Shown piece by piece: positions 55,361 through 64,000 of a DNA stretch of 64,000 nucleotides. The stretch's first letter is position 1, and every line of letters starts with the position of its first letter. The position numbers were made by a program, and so were the translations under genes. Below the pieces are notes generated by a model. It worked only from the letters and a program-made list of their open reading frames with translations. It was not told where the DNA came from and searched no databases. The stretch comes from Synechocystis sp. PCC 7338 (GTDB taxonomy: Bacteria; Cyanobacteriota; Cyanobacteriia; Cyanobacteriales; Microcystaceae). The stretch is taken from contig NZ_CP054306.1 in the NCBI RefSeq assembly GCF_018282115.1, forward strand, positions 372,001 to 436,000, read 5' to 3'.

Positions 55361-55741
55361 CTAGAATCTACCAGTGATGGATAGGGCGATCACAATTAGG
55401 GCTAAAGCCAGGTTAGCGGCCAATCCGAAACCAATTAACTTGCGTCTAAACTGTTGCTTAGAGTCTGGATCAATTTCTGATACGGGAGGAGAAACTGGGT
55501 AAGCGTTAATCAAACCTGAATCGGTGACCCGGTAAGCAGGCTCAACGTTGGGGGAAGAGGGCGCATCTGCTTTGCCTGCGTTTTCTTTCATTTCTGACTC
55601 TGGAGTCAGAGGCTTTTCCCTCTCTGTCAATCCCTTAGCGGCAACTTCAGAGGGAATCAGCTCGCTCCCATCGCTGATATGTTGACCACGGTTATTTTTA
55701 GCAGTGGTTTCTTTTTCCAGTGCTGTGTTTTGGCTATCCAT
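55361..55741 (-). CDS. Tail-anchored small membrane protein
   Basis: 126 residues from the ATG at 55741, with GGAGG eight bases upstream; the frame extends nine codons further. The first 95 residues are polar and probably disordered. The end is RRKLIGFGLAANLALALIVI plus ALSITGRF, a single helix with basic residues before it. So it is a C-terminally anchored protein with a cytosolic N-terminus. No family recognised. Cyanobacterial small membrane proteins of this layout often help photosystem assembly, but nothing here proves it. Confidence 0.72.
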   Translation of the reverse strand: MDSQNTALEKETTAKNNRGQHISDGSELIPSEVAAKGLTEREKPLTPESEMKENAGKADAPSSPNVEPAYRVTDSGLINAYPVSPPVSEIDPDSKQQFRRKLIGFGLAANLALALIVIALSITGRF

Positions 55742-55931
55742 TGATAACCCTCCATCTAACGACAGCAAGTATTTGCCTTGCTATAATTCCATTGTAACTC
55801 CCCGTCGTGCTTTTGTCAACTCAAAGTAATTTAACTTTAAATATATTGTCGTAACTTTATAATTGCTTTGTTATTACAAGTGAAATCATTAAAGCCCTAT
55901 AGAATGCCGTGTCAGTCCGCTGAAAGTTGCT

Positions 55932-56120
55932 ATGCTGGGGAAAGAGAAGGACTCTGTGAGGGCAATGATTAGAACAAAACCGAAATCCGATAAAGTGCTG
56001 ACGATTCGTTTACCGGAAAAAGATTTGATTCATTTAGAGCGTTACTGTACGGCGGAGGGGCGGACAAAAACCGAGGTGTTGCGTCAGCTAATCCAAAATT
56101 TACCCACAGTTCCAGACTAG
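55932..56120 (+). CDS. Ribbon-helix-helix type small protein
   Basis: 62 residues, or 51 if the ATG at 55965 is used. The segment KVLTIRLPEKDLIHLERYCT matches the strand-helix of MetJ/Arc DNA-binding proteins, and GRTKTEVLRQLIQNLP completes it. Such proteins bind DNA as dimers, often as antitoxins; no toxin partner is adjacent here. Confidence 0.72.
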   Translation: MLGKEKDSVRAMIRTKPKSDKVLTIRLPEKDLIHLERYCTAEGRTKTEVLRQLIQNLPTVPD

Positions 56121-56185
56121 GAGCATATTTTGCTATAATCGTGGGTCGCTCAAAATAGATAATTCAATAGTTGGCATTAAGCACT

Positions 56186-56422
56186 ATGTACAATCCTTCC
56201 CTCCGTCGAGAAGCCCGTTATGAGCCAGCGGCGGTTTTGCCTGTTACCCGTGAGCAGTCTCTGATTGACTGGCTAGAAAGTAATAATCGTTTGATTTATC
56301 GGGAAATTGAAGAGGGCACCACCAGCAATATGAGTGACGAGGATGTTGATATTGCTGAGTTGATGGATGGGGATGACAATCTCTATAGTGACGATAGCAG
56401 TGATGATATGGATGAAGACTAA
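56186..56422 (+). CDS. DUF3134 acidic small protein
   Basis: 78 residues from the ATG at 56186 (MYNPSLRREARYEPAAVLPV). The middle SLIDWLESNNRLIYREIEEG is the DUF3134 core, and the tail is acidic with Asp runs (DDNLYSDDSSDDMDED). It is common and short in cyanobacteria; function unknown. Confidence 0.78.
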   Translation: MYNPSLRREARYEPAAVLPVTREQSLIDWLESNNRLIYREIEEGTTSNMSDEDVDIAELMDGDDNLYSDDSSDDMDED

Positions 56423-56681
56423 GCCTGAAAAGCTAAGTTAATTCAGATCTGTATCAGTCAGTTTTGGAAAACTCTGCCCGCCGGGGGGGGGGATTTTCGT
56501 CCCGGATGTTGAGGGGGGCATTCCCATGGGCTACCTGGGAGTGGTTGGCAAGGATATTTTTCGGAAGTCCCCATCTCATCCCAGGGGTTGGGGAGAATCT
56601 TTGTGATAAGGAGGATTTAACCTTCCCCTCGCTTTGGACAGTTTAATTGTCAAACCAATCTCGTTAGGAAAGAATTCCACC

Positions 56682-57566
56682 ATGGTAAATGCACAAATTG
56701 GCATCATTGGCGGCAGTGGATTGTATCAAATGGACGCCCTCAAAAATGTTGAGGAGGTGACTATTGATACGCCTTTTGGGGCGCCGTCAGACAGCTTTAT
56801 TGTGGGGGAATTAGCTGGGACATCAGTGGCTTTTTTGGCCCGCCATGGCCGGGGGCATCACCTTTTACCTAGCGAAATTCCTTTTCGAGCCAATATCCAT
56901 GGCATGAAACAGTTAGGGGTTAAATATTTAATTTCTGCGTCGGCGGTGGGTTCTTTGCAGGCAGAAGCAAAACCTTTGGATATGGTGGTTCCGGACCAGT
57001 TCATTGACCGCACTCGCCAGCGGATTTCCACTTTTTTTGGGGAGGGTATTGTGGCCCACATTGGTTTTGGCAACCCCATTTGCCCCCAGTTAGCTCAGTG
57101 TCTTTCCACGGCGATCGCCGGTTTGGAGTTGGAGGGGGTAACGCTCCATGACCGGGGAACCTACGTGTGTATGGAGGGCCCAGCCTTTTCCACCATTGCG
57201 GAATCGAATTTATATCGTAGTTGGGGGGGGACTGTGATCGGTATGACTAATCTGCCGGAGGCCAAGTTAGCCAGGGAAGCAGAAATTGCCTACGCTACTT
57301 TGGCCCTGGTAACGGACTATGACTGTTGGCACCCAGACCATGACCATGTGACGGTGGAGATGGTTATTGGTAACCTACAAAAAAATGCAGTCAATGCCCA
57401 GTGGGTAATTCTGGAAACGGTGAAACAATTGGCGGCTAATCCCTTTGATTCCATTGCCCACAGCGCTTTACAGTATGCAGTGCTGACTCCCCCGGATAAG
57501 TTTCCCACTGCCACCTACGAAAAGTTATCTTTGCTTTTGGACAAATATTATTCCCCTTCCCGGTAG
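56682..57566 (+). CDS. mtnP: S-methyl-5'-thioadenosine phosphorylase
   Basis: 294 residues from the ATG at 56682 ([20 protein letters not shown]); open upstream to 56634. It cleaves methylthioadenosine, a by-product of spermidine synthesis, to adenine and methylthioribose 1-phosphate. Motifs: [56 protein letters not shown] and [10 protein letters not shown]. It precedes pepP. Confidence 0.93.
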   Translation: MVNAQIGIIGGSGLYQMDALKNVEEVTIDTPFGAPSDSFIVGELAGTSVAFLARHGRGHHLLPSEIPFRANIHGMKQLGVKYLISASAVGSLQAEAKPLDMVVPDQFIDRTRQRISTFFGEGIVAHIGFGNPICPQLAQCLSTAIAGLELEGVTLHDRGTYVCMEGPAFSTIAESNLYRSWGGTVIGMTNLPEAKLAREAEIAYATLALVTDYDCWHPDHDHVTVEMVIGNLQKNAVNAQWVILETVKQLAANPFDSIAHSALQYAVLTPPDKFPTATYEKLSLLLDKYYSPSR

Positions 57567-57709
57567 AAACATGGCGGAAGTTTCCAAATTGGGCAAATTC
57601 TCCCACAGTCTGGAGATCATGCACTTGAGGGGCAAACCTGCCGCCGCCGAGCTTTTTCCCTAACCAGTACAATAGGGATATTACCCTTTAGCCTGTATGA
57701 CTTTTGCCC

Positions 57710-59035
57710 ATGCACCCGGTTGTTAGTTCCGCTGAATATCGCCAACGTCGCGATCGCCTGATGGCCAAGCTTGGTCAGGGAACGGCCATTTTTGCCAGCG
57801 CCCCCCAGGCGGTGATGCACAACGATGTGGAATATGTATTCCGTCAGGATAGTGATTTTTACTACCTAACGGGTTTCAATGAACCGGAGGCGATCGCCGT
57901 TTTTGCCCCCCACCACGAAGAACATCAATTTGTTTTGTTTGTGCAACCCAAGGATCCGGCCAGGGAAACCTGGACTGGCATTCGCTACGGTGTGGAGGGG
58001 GCCCAATCAACTTTTGGGGCGGACATTGCCTATCCCATTGGGGAACTGGATGAGCATTTACCAAAATACCTGGAAAAAGCAGATAAAATTCATTACCACC
58101 TTGGTCGAGATGAAGCGTTAAACAAAACTATTCTTCACCATTGGCAACGTCAATTGGCCGCCTATCCCCGGCAAGGCTATGGACCCCAGGCTTTGGTCAA
58201 TTCCCATGGCTTGGTGCACCCTCTGCGGCAAGTGAAAAGCGAAACCGAATTAGCCCTGTTGCGGCGGGCCTGTGACCTGTCGGCGATCGCCCATCAGCGG
58301 GCCATGGAATTTGCCAGACCTGGCCATTATGAATATCAGGTACAAGCGGAATTAGAAATTATTTTTCGGTGGGAAGGGGGTTTGGGTCCAGCCTATCCCT
58401 CCATTGTGGCGGCGGGTAAAAATGCCTGCATTTTGCACTACATCAACAATGATTGCCCTTTAGCCGATGGGGATTTACTGCTCATCGATGCCGGCTGTTC
58501 CTACGGCTACTATAACGGTGACATCACCCGTACTTTTCCGGTCAGCGGCAAATTTAGCCCGGAGCAACGCACTCTGTATGAAATTGTTTTAAACGCCCAG
58601 GAAGCGGCGATCGCCGCAGTGCAAGCAGGCAATCCCTACCACCAATACCATGATGCCGCGGTGTCAGTGATTGTGGATGGCCTGATGGATTTGGGTCTGC
58701 TGGCGGGCGATAAGAAAGAAATTATCAAAGAAGAAAAATATAAACCCTTCTACATGCATCGCACAGGCCATTGGTTGGGTCTTGATGTCCACGATGCGGG
58801 CAATTACAAACAGGATAAGGATACCTGGACAGTGTTGGAACCAGGGCAAGTGCTCACCGTGGAACCTGGTATTTACATTGCCCCGGATATAAAACCTGTG
58901 GAAGGGCAACCGGAAGTGCCGGAACAATGGCGCGGCATTGGCATTCGCATTGAGGATGACGTATTGGTCACCGCCCAGGGCCCCGACGTTTTAACCAGTG
59001 CAGTGCCCAAGGCGATCGCCGACTTGGAACATTGA
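57710..59035 (+). CDS. pepP: Xaa-Pro aminopeptidase (aminopeptidase P)
   Basis: 441 residues from the ATG at 57710. The N-terminal creatinase-like part (RQRRDRLMAKLGQGTAIFAS, SDFYYLTGFNEPEAIAVF) precedes the pitta-bread catalytic domain. Metal ligands: LLLIDAGCSYGYYNGDITRT, MHRTGHWLGLDVHDAG, LTVEPGIYI and GIGIRIEDDVLV. Cleaves N-terminal residues before proline. Confidence 0.95.
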   Translation: MHPVVSSAEYRQRRDRLMAKLGQGTAIFASAPQAVMHNDVEYVFRQDSDFYYLTGFNEPEAIAVFAPHHEEHQFVLFVQPKDPARETWTGIRYGVEGAQSTFGADIAYPIGELDEHLPKYLEKADKIHYHLGRDEALNKTILHHWQRQLAAYPRQGYGPQALVNSHGLVHPLRQVKSETELALLRRACDLSAIAHQRAMEFARPGHYEYQVQAELEIIFRWEGGLGPAYPSIVAAGKNACILHYINNDCPLADGDLLLIDAGCSYGYYNGDITRTFPVSGKFSPEQRTLYEIVLNAQEAAIAAVQAGNPYHQYHDAAVSVIVDGLMDLGLLAGDKKEIIKEEKYKPFYMHRTGHWLGLDVHDAGNYKQDKDTWTVLEPGQVLTVEPGIYIAPDIKPVEGQPEVPEQWRGIGIRIEDDVLVTAQGPDVLTSAVPKAIADLEH

Positions 59036-59146
59036 TTATTGTTTAGACACCCTAACTCCAGTCAAAACCCAAGACTAGAGGGAGTTTCGTACTCTGACCC
59101 AGGGTTCTGACTGGACTCCATTTTGTTATCGATTCTCAGAGCAAGA

Positions 59147-59188
59147 AGAAAAAATCTCCCCAGGTTTGCCTTAACTGCAGTGGGGAGA
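59147..59188 (-). terminator. Intrinsic terminator of clpP3
   Basis: On the minus strand TCTCCCCA (59188-59181) pairs with TGGGGAGA (59162-59155), followed by TTTTTTC. It lies 59 bp after the clpP3 stop. It ends the clpR-clpP3 transcript. Confidence 0.8.
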
Positions 59189-59246
59189 AGGAGGGGTTAT
59201 CTTAGAACCTTGCTAACGGTTTTACCAAGAAACAATGATTGGGCTA

Positions 59247-59855
59247 TTAGTTATTGCCCATGCTGGAGTTTTCAATCACTTTATCGATCAAGCCATAGTC
59301 TCTGGCTTCCGCCGCTGAGAGAAAATAATCCCGGTCAGTATCCTTGGCAATCTTTTCCACGGTTTGGCCGGTACGTTGCGCCATAATTTCGTTCAACTGT
59401 TGACGGATACGGAGAATTTCCCGCGCTTCAATGTCAATATCCGTTGCTTGACGGCGACCGGTACCTCCCATGGGCTGGTGGATCATAATCCGGGCGTGGG
59501 GCAGGGCTAATCGTTTTCCTGGCGCCCCGGAGGCTAACAAAAAGGCTCCCATGGATGCGGCCAGGCCCACACAGATGGTAATCACTTCTGCTTTGATATA
59601 TTGCATGGTGTCGTAAATGGCCATGCCCGCAGTGACAGAACCACCAGGGGAATTGATATAGAGATAAATCGGCTTACTCGGATCATCGGAATCTAGATAT
59701 AGCAAAAAAGCCACAATTCGATTGGCGATCGAGTCATTTACCTCTTGGCCAAGGAAAATAATCCGTTCTTGGCTCAGTCGAGTATAAATATCAATCCACC
59801 GTTCATACTGACTGCCGGGAAGACGAAACGGAACACTGGGAACACCGATAGGCAT
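59247..59855 (-). CDS. clpP3: ATP-dependent Clp protease proteolytic subunit ClpP3
   Basis: 202 residues, typical ClpP. Catalytic Ser101 is in [14 protein letters not shown] and His126 in [11 protein letters not shown]; an Asp is in [12 protein letters not shown]. Together with ClpR it builds a mixed ClpP3/R ring in cyanobacteria. It lies 125 bp downstream of clpR on the same strand. Confidence 0.95.
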   Translation of the reverse strand: MPIGVPSVPFRLPGSQYERWIDIYTRLSQERIIFLGQEVNDSIANRIVAFLLYLDSDDPSKPIYLYINSPGGSVTAGMAIYDTMQYIKAEVITICVGLAASMGAFLLASGAPGKRLALPHARIMIHQPMGGTGRRQATDIDIEAREILRIRQQLNEIMAQRTGQTVEKIAKDTDRDYFLSAAEARDYGLIDKVIENSSMGNN

Positions 59856-59980
59856 GGGTTTTTTCGCTTAAATTTGGGAATAGATTTGAATAGTCAACAA
59901 AAGTCGGGACTTAGCTGATGGGGGACAATGGCCCCGATTTGCTCAGTAGGGGTAGAGTCTTTAGGCAAGATTTAAATGGC

Positions 59981-60658
59981 CTAAATCACTGCCATTGGTT
60001 TGGGCAATTCCGCTGGGCTTTCTAGCACCCGGTCAATCAGTCCATACTCCTTAGCTTGGGCGGGGGTGAGATAAAAAGTCCGGTCCATGTCTTTGGCTAA
60101 CCTTTCCTGGGTCTGGCCAGTGTTAAAGGAAAGAATTTCCAGCATTGTCTGTTTGTTGGAAATTACTTCCTTGGCGCGAATTTGGATATCCGTAGCCTGG
60201 CCCTGGGCCCCAGTGCGATTTTGGTTAAGGACGATGGTGGAGTGGGGCAAACTCGCCCGATAACCTTTGGTGCCGGCAGAAAGGATCATGGCGGCGGTGC
60301 CCATGGCTTGGCCAATGCAAATGGTATGCACCGGGGGCTTGATGTAGTTGAGGGTGTCACAAATAGCGAAGGCTTCGGTTTCAAAACCCACCGCATCGCC
60401 GGTGTACCAGGAAGTACCAGTGGAGTTGATATAAAAATAGATTGGTTTATCGGGATCGTCGAATTGGAGATACAGCAGTTGGGCAATAATCAACTGGGTC
60501 ACATCAATGCCGACCTGTTGCTTCACCTCGTCGGAGGAGAAAAGCGGCATCCCCAAGTAAACGATGCGCTCTTTAAGCAAAAGGGATTCCAGATCCGGCG
60601 GCGGCGTTTTGAAAGCCATGTCGCCATAGTAGGAGGATTGAACCGCAGTTATTTCCAT
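59981..60658 (-). CDS. clpR: ClpR, inactive Clp protease subunit
   Basis: 225 residues from the ATG at 60658 (MEITAVQSSYYGDMAFKTPP); 36 codons upstream are open but not conserved. The ClpP fold is recognisable but the catalytic Ser and His are replaced: CIGQAMGTAAMILSAG and STIVLNQNRTG hold no Ser-Met-Gly or MIHQP. ClpR of this type forms non-catalytic parts of the mixed ring with ClpP3 and in PCC 6803 is slr0164. Confidence 0.95.
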   Translation of the reverse strand: MEITAVQSSYYGDMAFKTPPPDLESLLLKERIVYLGMPLFSSDEVKQQVGIDVTQLIIAQLLYLQFDDPDKPIYFYINSTGTSWYTGDAVGFETEAFAICDTLNYIKPPVHTICIGQAMGTAAMILSAGTKGYRASLPHSTIVLNQNRTGAQGQATDIQIRAKEVISNKQTMLEILSFNTGQTQERLAKDMDRTFYLTPAQAKEYGLIDRVLESPAELPKPMAVI

Positions 60659-61075
60659 GCTGTCAGGTTGGTGTCGATGGATAAAAAGGCGAAACCAGAG
60701 GAATGCCTTATTTGCCCGTGGATATTGGTTATGATCATTTTCCTTTAAGTTTAACCTTCTCTGCAAGTTTACCCAGGGGAAGCCTGCCCCCCAGGGCTTG
60801 ATTTCGTCGCCCTTCTCTTGCGTCTCATCGCTAGTTCCTAAGTCTCTCCAGTAAGGCGTTTGCGGAAACTCCTCAGACTTCAGCCTTCATCATAGTTAGC
60901 AGTAAAGGGAATAAAAACCGCCGATGTCTTAAGGTAATGCTGGCGATCGACGGGGCGTTTCAAGTATCGCTCAAACTGGGTTGTCACCGGCAATCAGCAG
61001 AAGGCAGAGCGCTGATATTTTTTGAGTTACGCCCTGCTCTCTTTGCAACCACAGCGGTGACAATTCAATTACTAA
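60659..61075. other. Intergenic region between pilC and clpR
   Basis: No open frame with family similarity. It should hold the clpR promoter on the minus strand. I see no convincing -10/-35 pair and no hairpin with T-run for pilC. Confidence 0.5.
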
Positions 61076-62290
61076 TTAACCCAACTGATCAAAGATGGCA
61101 AACATGGGTAGATACATGGAAAGCAAAATGGTACCGACCATACCGGCAATCAAGACCATCATGGCTGGCTCGATGATACTGGTCAGCGCTTTAACCGTTT
61201 GCTCTACCTCATCCTCATAGAAGTCCGCCACTTTCATCATCATGGCATCCAGTTCCCCTGTTTCTTCCCCGATACTAATCATTTGAATGGCCAAAGAGGG
61301 AAAGACTTTACTTTGTTGCAGAGCCAAACTCATCATCCCCCCCTGTTGGATTTCACTAATTGCTCCGGAGATCGCATCGGAAATTATTTTATTGGGCACA
61401 GTGTTACAAACAATTTCCAAAGATTGAATGATGGGAACCCCCGAACGGGTAAGAGTACCAAACACGCGGCAAAATCTAGCTACGGCGGTTTTTTCATTCA
61501 AGGGGCCAAACAGAGGCAGTTTCAACATCACCGCATCCACCTGGCGCCGCCCGGTATAGGTTCCGTAATATTTTTTGAACAGAAAAACAGCAACCACAAT
61601 GACAATTACAGGAATAATGGCCATGGGACTTCTTAAAAAGTTACTTAGGCCAACCATAAATTCGGTTAAAGCAGGCAGTTCCCCCCCTAGGTCATCAAAA
61701 ATTCCTGCAAAGACAGGGATGAGAAATATAGTCATACCCAGAAAAGCCACCACTGCCAGGAAGCCCACCGCCACCGGGTAAGCCATGGCGGACTTAATCT
61801 GGTTTTGCAAACGGGCCATGTCTTCCAGGAGTTTGGAAAGCCGATTGAGCACTTCATCCAAAACCCCCCCAGTTTCCCCTGCTTCCACCATGCTGACGTA
61901 GAGATCGTCAAAACAGTCGGGATACTTGGCCATGGCTTCGGAAAGGTTGGTCCCCTGTTGCACATCGCCACTAATACCAGTTAATGCCCGTTTCAGTTTG
62001 GGGTTAGGACATTGCTCCGACAGCACGCCCAAACAACGAACGATCGCCACGCCGGCATTGATCATGACGGAAAATTGACGGGAGAAAACCGCTTTGTCCT
62101 TAACGCTAACGTTGTTAAGTAAATTCTCGAGAAACTCGAGGTTGATTTCCCCGCCGGCTGGCTTAATAGTACCGATCGCCGCGTATTGTTGGCGGAGGAT
62201 GGTGCGAGCCTGTTCGGGGCTCATGGCTTCCACCTTGGCTTTGGTGGTTTTGCCCTTACGATCTTTAACTTGAGCGACAAACGTGGCCAT
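61076..62290 (-). CDS. pilC: Type IV pilus inner-membrane platform protein PilC
   Basis: 404 residues, full length. Two GspF domains: the first around residues 65-190 (FSRQFSVMINAGVAIVRCLG, FDDLYVSMVEAGETGGVLDE) and the second around 270-395 (RFCRVFGTLTRSGVPIIQSL, MISIGEETGELDAMMMKVAD). Transmembrane helices are near 168-195, 225-245 and 375-398. In the PCC 6803 GT-Kazusa line pilC carries a frameshift; here the frame is intact, so twitching-motility potential is retained. Confidence 0.95.
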   Translation of the reverse strand: MATFVAQVKDRKGKTTKAKVEAMSPEQARTILRQQYAAIGTIKPAGGEINLEFLENLLNNVSVKDKAVFSRQFSVMINAGVAIVRCLGVLSEQCPNPKLKRALTGISGDVQQGTNLSEAMAKYPDCFDDLYVSMVEAGETGGVLDEVLNRLSKLLEDMARLQNQIKSAMAYPVAVGFLAVVAFLGMTIFLIPVFAGIFDDLGGELPALTEFMVGLSNFLRSPMAIIPVIVIVVAVFLFKKYYGTYTGRRQVDAVMLKLPLFGPLNEKTAVARFCRVFGTLTRSGVPIIQSLEIVCNTVPNKIISDAISGAISEIQQGGMMSLALQQSKVFPSLAIQMISIGEETGELDAMMMKVADFYEDEVEQTVKALTSIIEPAMMVLIAGMVGTILLSMYLPMFAIFDQLG

Positions 62291-62396
62291 GGTTAATTAT
62301 CTCCGTCACTGGATTTACTAGCTTGGGTTGGGTGATTGATCAGATAATCAGTGGTGATCGAATATGAAAACTGATAAGCGGTTGCCAACAGGGTAT

Positions 62397-63506
62397 TTAA
62401 CGACGTTTGCCGGCGGGTTGGGGGGCCATGCCACCGATCAATCGCTGCAGTTCGTCGGGCTTACCACTCTTAGCCAAACCTTCTTCTAGGGAAATTACCC
62501 CCGATACCACCAATGTGGCCAGGCCTTGTTCCATGGTCTGCATGCCCAACTTGGCCCCGGTTTGAATGGCGGAATAAATCTGGGCCGCTTTTCCTTCCCG
62601 AATCAGGTTGGCGATCGCCGGGGTAATGACCATAATTTCCTGCACCAGGGCCCGGCCAAATTCCCCAGGTTTAGGGGCTTTTTTCTTAACCAAATTCTGG
62701 GCAAACACCGCCAATAGGGAGTTGGAGAGCATGGCACGGATTTGGGCCTGCTGATTAGCGGGAAACACGTCCAGCATCCGGTCAATAGTACTAGCAGCAG
62801 AGTTGGTGTGTAAAGTACCAAACACTAAGTGCCCAGTTTCCGCCGCCGTGATAGCGAGGGCGATGGTTTCTAAATCCCGTAGTTCCCCCACCAGTACAAT
62901 GTCTGGATCCTCCCGTAGGGCCGCCCGCAGAGCATTGCTAAAACTTTTGGTGTCTTCGCCCCGTTGTCTTTGGTGAAATAAGCTCCGGACATTGGGAAAC
63001 ACATACTCAATCGGGTCTTCGATGGTGAGAATATGTTCAGCCCTGGTGCGGTTAATTAAATCTAAAATCGCCGCTAGGGTGGTGGTTTTACCAGAGCCTG
63101 TTTGTCCTGTGACCAGAATCAATCCCCTGGGACGTTCTGCCATTTCCCGCACAATGTTGGGTAGTCCCAATTGTTCAAAGTTGGGGATTTTGGAGGAGAG
63201 GGCCCGTAAACAGGCGGCATAACAACCCCGTTCTTTATAGACGTTAATGCGGAAACGAGCTAGCCCCTTCACCCCATAGGAACAGTCCAATTCCCAACTT
63301 TGTTCTAGTTCTTTCCGTTGGGAATTGTTGAGCATGCTAAAGATCAGCTTTTGGCTTTCTTGGGGAGTTAAAACTTCCTCGTTAATGGGTTCTAATTTGC
63401 CGCTTACTCGAAAATAAACTGGTGCCCCTGCTTGAATATGCATATCGGAGCCGCCCATTTCCACCAACTGCTCCATCAGATCTTCGATCATGTATTCCAA
63501 TGCCAT
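62397..63506 (-). CDS. pilT: Twitching-motility ATPase PilT
   Basis: 369 residues. Walker A GQTGSGKTTTLAAILD, Asp box LTIEDPIEYVF, Walker B VLVGELRDLETIALAITAAE and the His box FGTLHTNSAASTIDRM are complete. PilT retracts pili by ATP hydrolysis. It is the gene before pilC on the same strand, with 106 bp between. Confidence 0.96.
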   Translation of the reverse strand: MALEYMIEDLMEQLVEMGGSDMHIQAGAPVYFRVSGKLEPINEEVLTPQESQKLIFSMLNNSQRKELEQSWELDCSYGVKGLARFRINVYKERGCYAACLRALSSKIPNFEQLGLPNIVREMAERPRGLILVTGQTGSGKTTTLAAILDLINRTRAEHILTIEDPIEYVFPNVRSLFHQRQRGEDTKSFSNALRAALREDPDIVLVGELRDLETIALAITAAETGHLVFGTLHTNSAASTIDRMLDVFPANQQAQIRAMLSNSLLAVFAQNLVKKKAPKPGEFGRALVQEIMVITPAIANLIREGKAAQIYSAIQTGAKLGMQTMEQGLATLVVSGVISLEEGLAKSGKPDELQRLIGGMAPQPAGKRR

Positions 63507-63882
63507 GACTTTAATGCTCCTATAAGTTCTTAACCCACAGCCAAAGCAAGCACAGGGGCTAACAAAAGTTTAATGCCACTTTCCTCTATTTGTCCGGCGA
63601 TCGCCACAAATGGTCACAATTGCCCAATTTCTTTCGCTAGGATCTCAACTTGGCGCTTGCACAGGCAAAAACAAAGAGAAGTTAACTGGCACAGATGGAA
63701 TCAGAATCGGCCACCTCCTGGGGGAGTTTTGTAAAGTTGTTTGTTACTTTGTTAAGGTAAAGCAACATTACTGGTTAGTCCTAGGTCCATGGGCCTTATT
63801 AAACCAATCTTTTCCCTGGGACCATGGTTCTTCCCTGACTTGGATCACTGGTTCAGTACTAATTTTTCCTCCCACCATTTCT
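63507..63882. other. Divergent promoter region of pilT and lipoprotein gene
   Basis: About 375 bp between two divergent starts, with one HIP1-like GCGATCGCC near 63598. It should hold both promoters, but no specific box can be assigned. Confidence 0.5.
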
Positions 63883-64000
63883 ATGAATAAGTACTTCTCC
63901 CATCAGTGTCTGCGGCGACAGTTATCCCTCCTAAGTCTATTGAGTTTTTCCCTTATGGGTTGCGGTAATCTCTGGGAGCAGAACGTCAAAGCCCAAACGG
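63883..64000 (+). CDS. Lipoprotein, N-terminal fragment
   Basis: The frame starts at the ATG 63883 and continues to the window edge (39 codons). LLSLLSFSLMGCGNLWEQ has a lipobox (LMGC), giving lipidated Cys at about residue 27. The rest is outside the window. Confidence 0.65.
   Translation, partial: MNKYFSHQCLRRQLSLLSLLSFSLMGCGNLWEQNVKAQT

Noticed and set aside
1-64000. CRISPR arrays, tRNA, rRNA, tmRNA
   Set aside because: No regularly spaced repeats and no cloverleaf or conserved RNA signatures were recognised by reading; a covariance-model search was not possible.

Overview
The window looks like chromosome of a Synechocystis-type unicellular cyanobacterium. The octamer GCGATCGC (HIP1) recurs about once per kilobase in the core genes. 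The gene content also fits: glucosylglycerol synthesis and breakdown (ggpS, gghA, glpK, glpD), paired clpP3/clpR beside pilC/pilT, DUF2808, DUF760 and DUF3134 proteins. Many core genes resemble Synechocystis PCC 6803 genes as I remember them, but the gene order is not that of PCC 6803 and there are blocks I do not expect there. I saw no tRNA, rRNA or CRISPR array.

Layout. 1-11.9 kb is ordinary core: end of an ABC exporter, glucokinase, a Crp-family regulator, a creatininase-family protein, an AI-2E-type membrane protein, queA, bioD, prs, a DUF2808 protein and an exported FAD oxidoreductase. 12.1-23.2 kb is an accessory island nearly devoid of HIP1 sites. It opens with an IS701-family element whose right terminal repeat is split by an IS630-family element. 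It then carries a methionine aminopeptidase, an SDR remnant and an intact SDR, and a minus-strand series of redox and detoxification enzymes (PNPOx-like, VOC, azoreductase, cysteine hydrolase, GST, DUF1348, NmrA-like). It ends with a TetR regulator. A palindromic operator related to TACAGAC-N2-GTCTGTA occurs in front of the tetR gene and of two target genes, and those two target promoters are duplicated copies of each other.

23.4-33.2 kb returns to core: DUF760, an rRNA/tRNA methyltransferase, and the glucosylglycerol cluster. In that cluster gghA-glpK and ggpS-glpD are divergent around an intergenic region with a candidate small regulator ORF. Together they can make the osmolyte from glycerol 3-phosphate and ADP-glucose, hydrolyse it, rephosphorylate glycerol and oxidise the surplus.

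33.4-43.6 kb is the most interesting part: seven closely spaced plus-strand genes. They encode a von Willebrand A-like lipoprotein, a four-helix membrane protein, a tubulin/FtsZ-like protein, a 1076-residue actin/Hsp70-fold (ASKHA) ATPase, and three proteins that share a C-terminal domain I cannot name. Two of these three are membrane-anchored with signal peptides, and the third is cytosolic with a coiled coil. The set looks like a membrane-spanning machine combining a GTPase cytoskeletal fold with an actin-like ATPase.

43.6-64 kb is core again: DUF3782 protein, DUF938 methyltransferase, ribD, M16 peptidase, mrp, carA, a HTH/acidic protein, a GDP-mannose pyrophosphorylase/phosphomannomutase fusion with a degenerate mutase site, small cyanobacterial proteins, MTA phosphorylase, pepP, clpP3, clpR, intact pilC, pilT, and the start of a lipoprotein gene.
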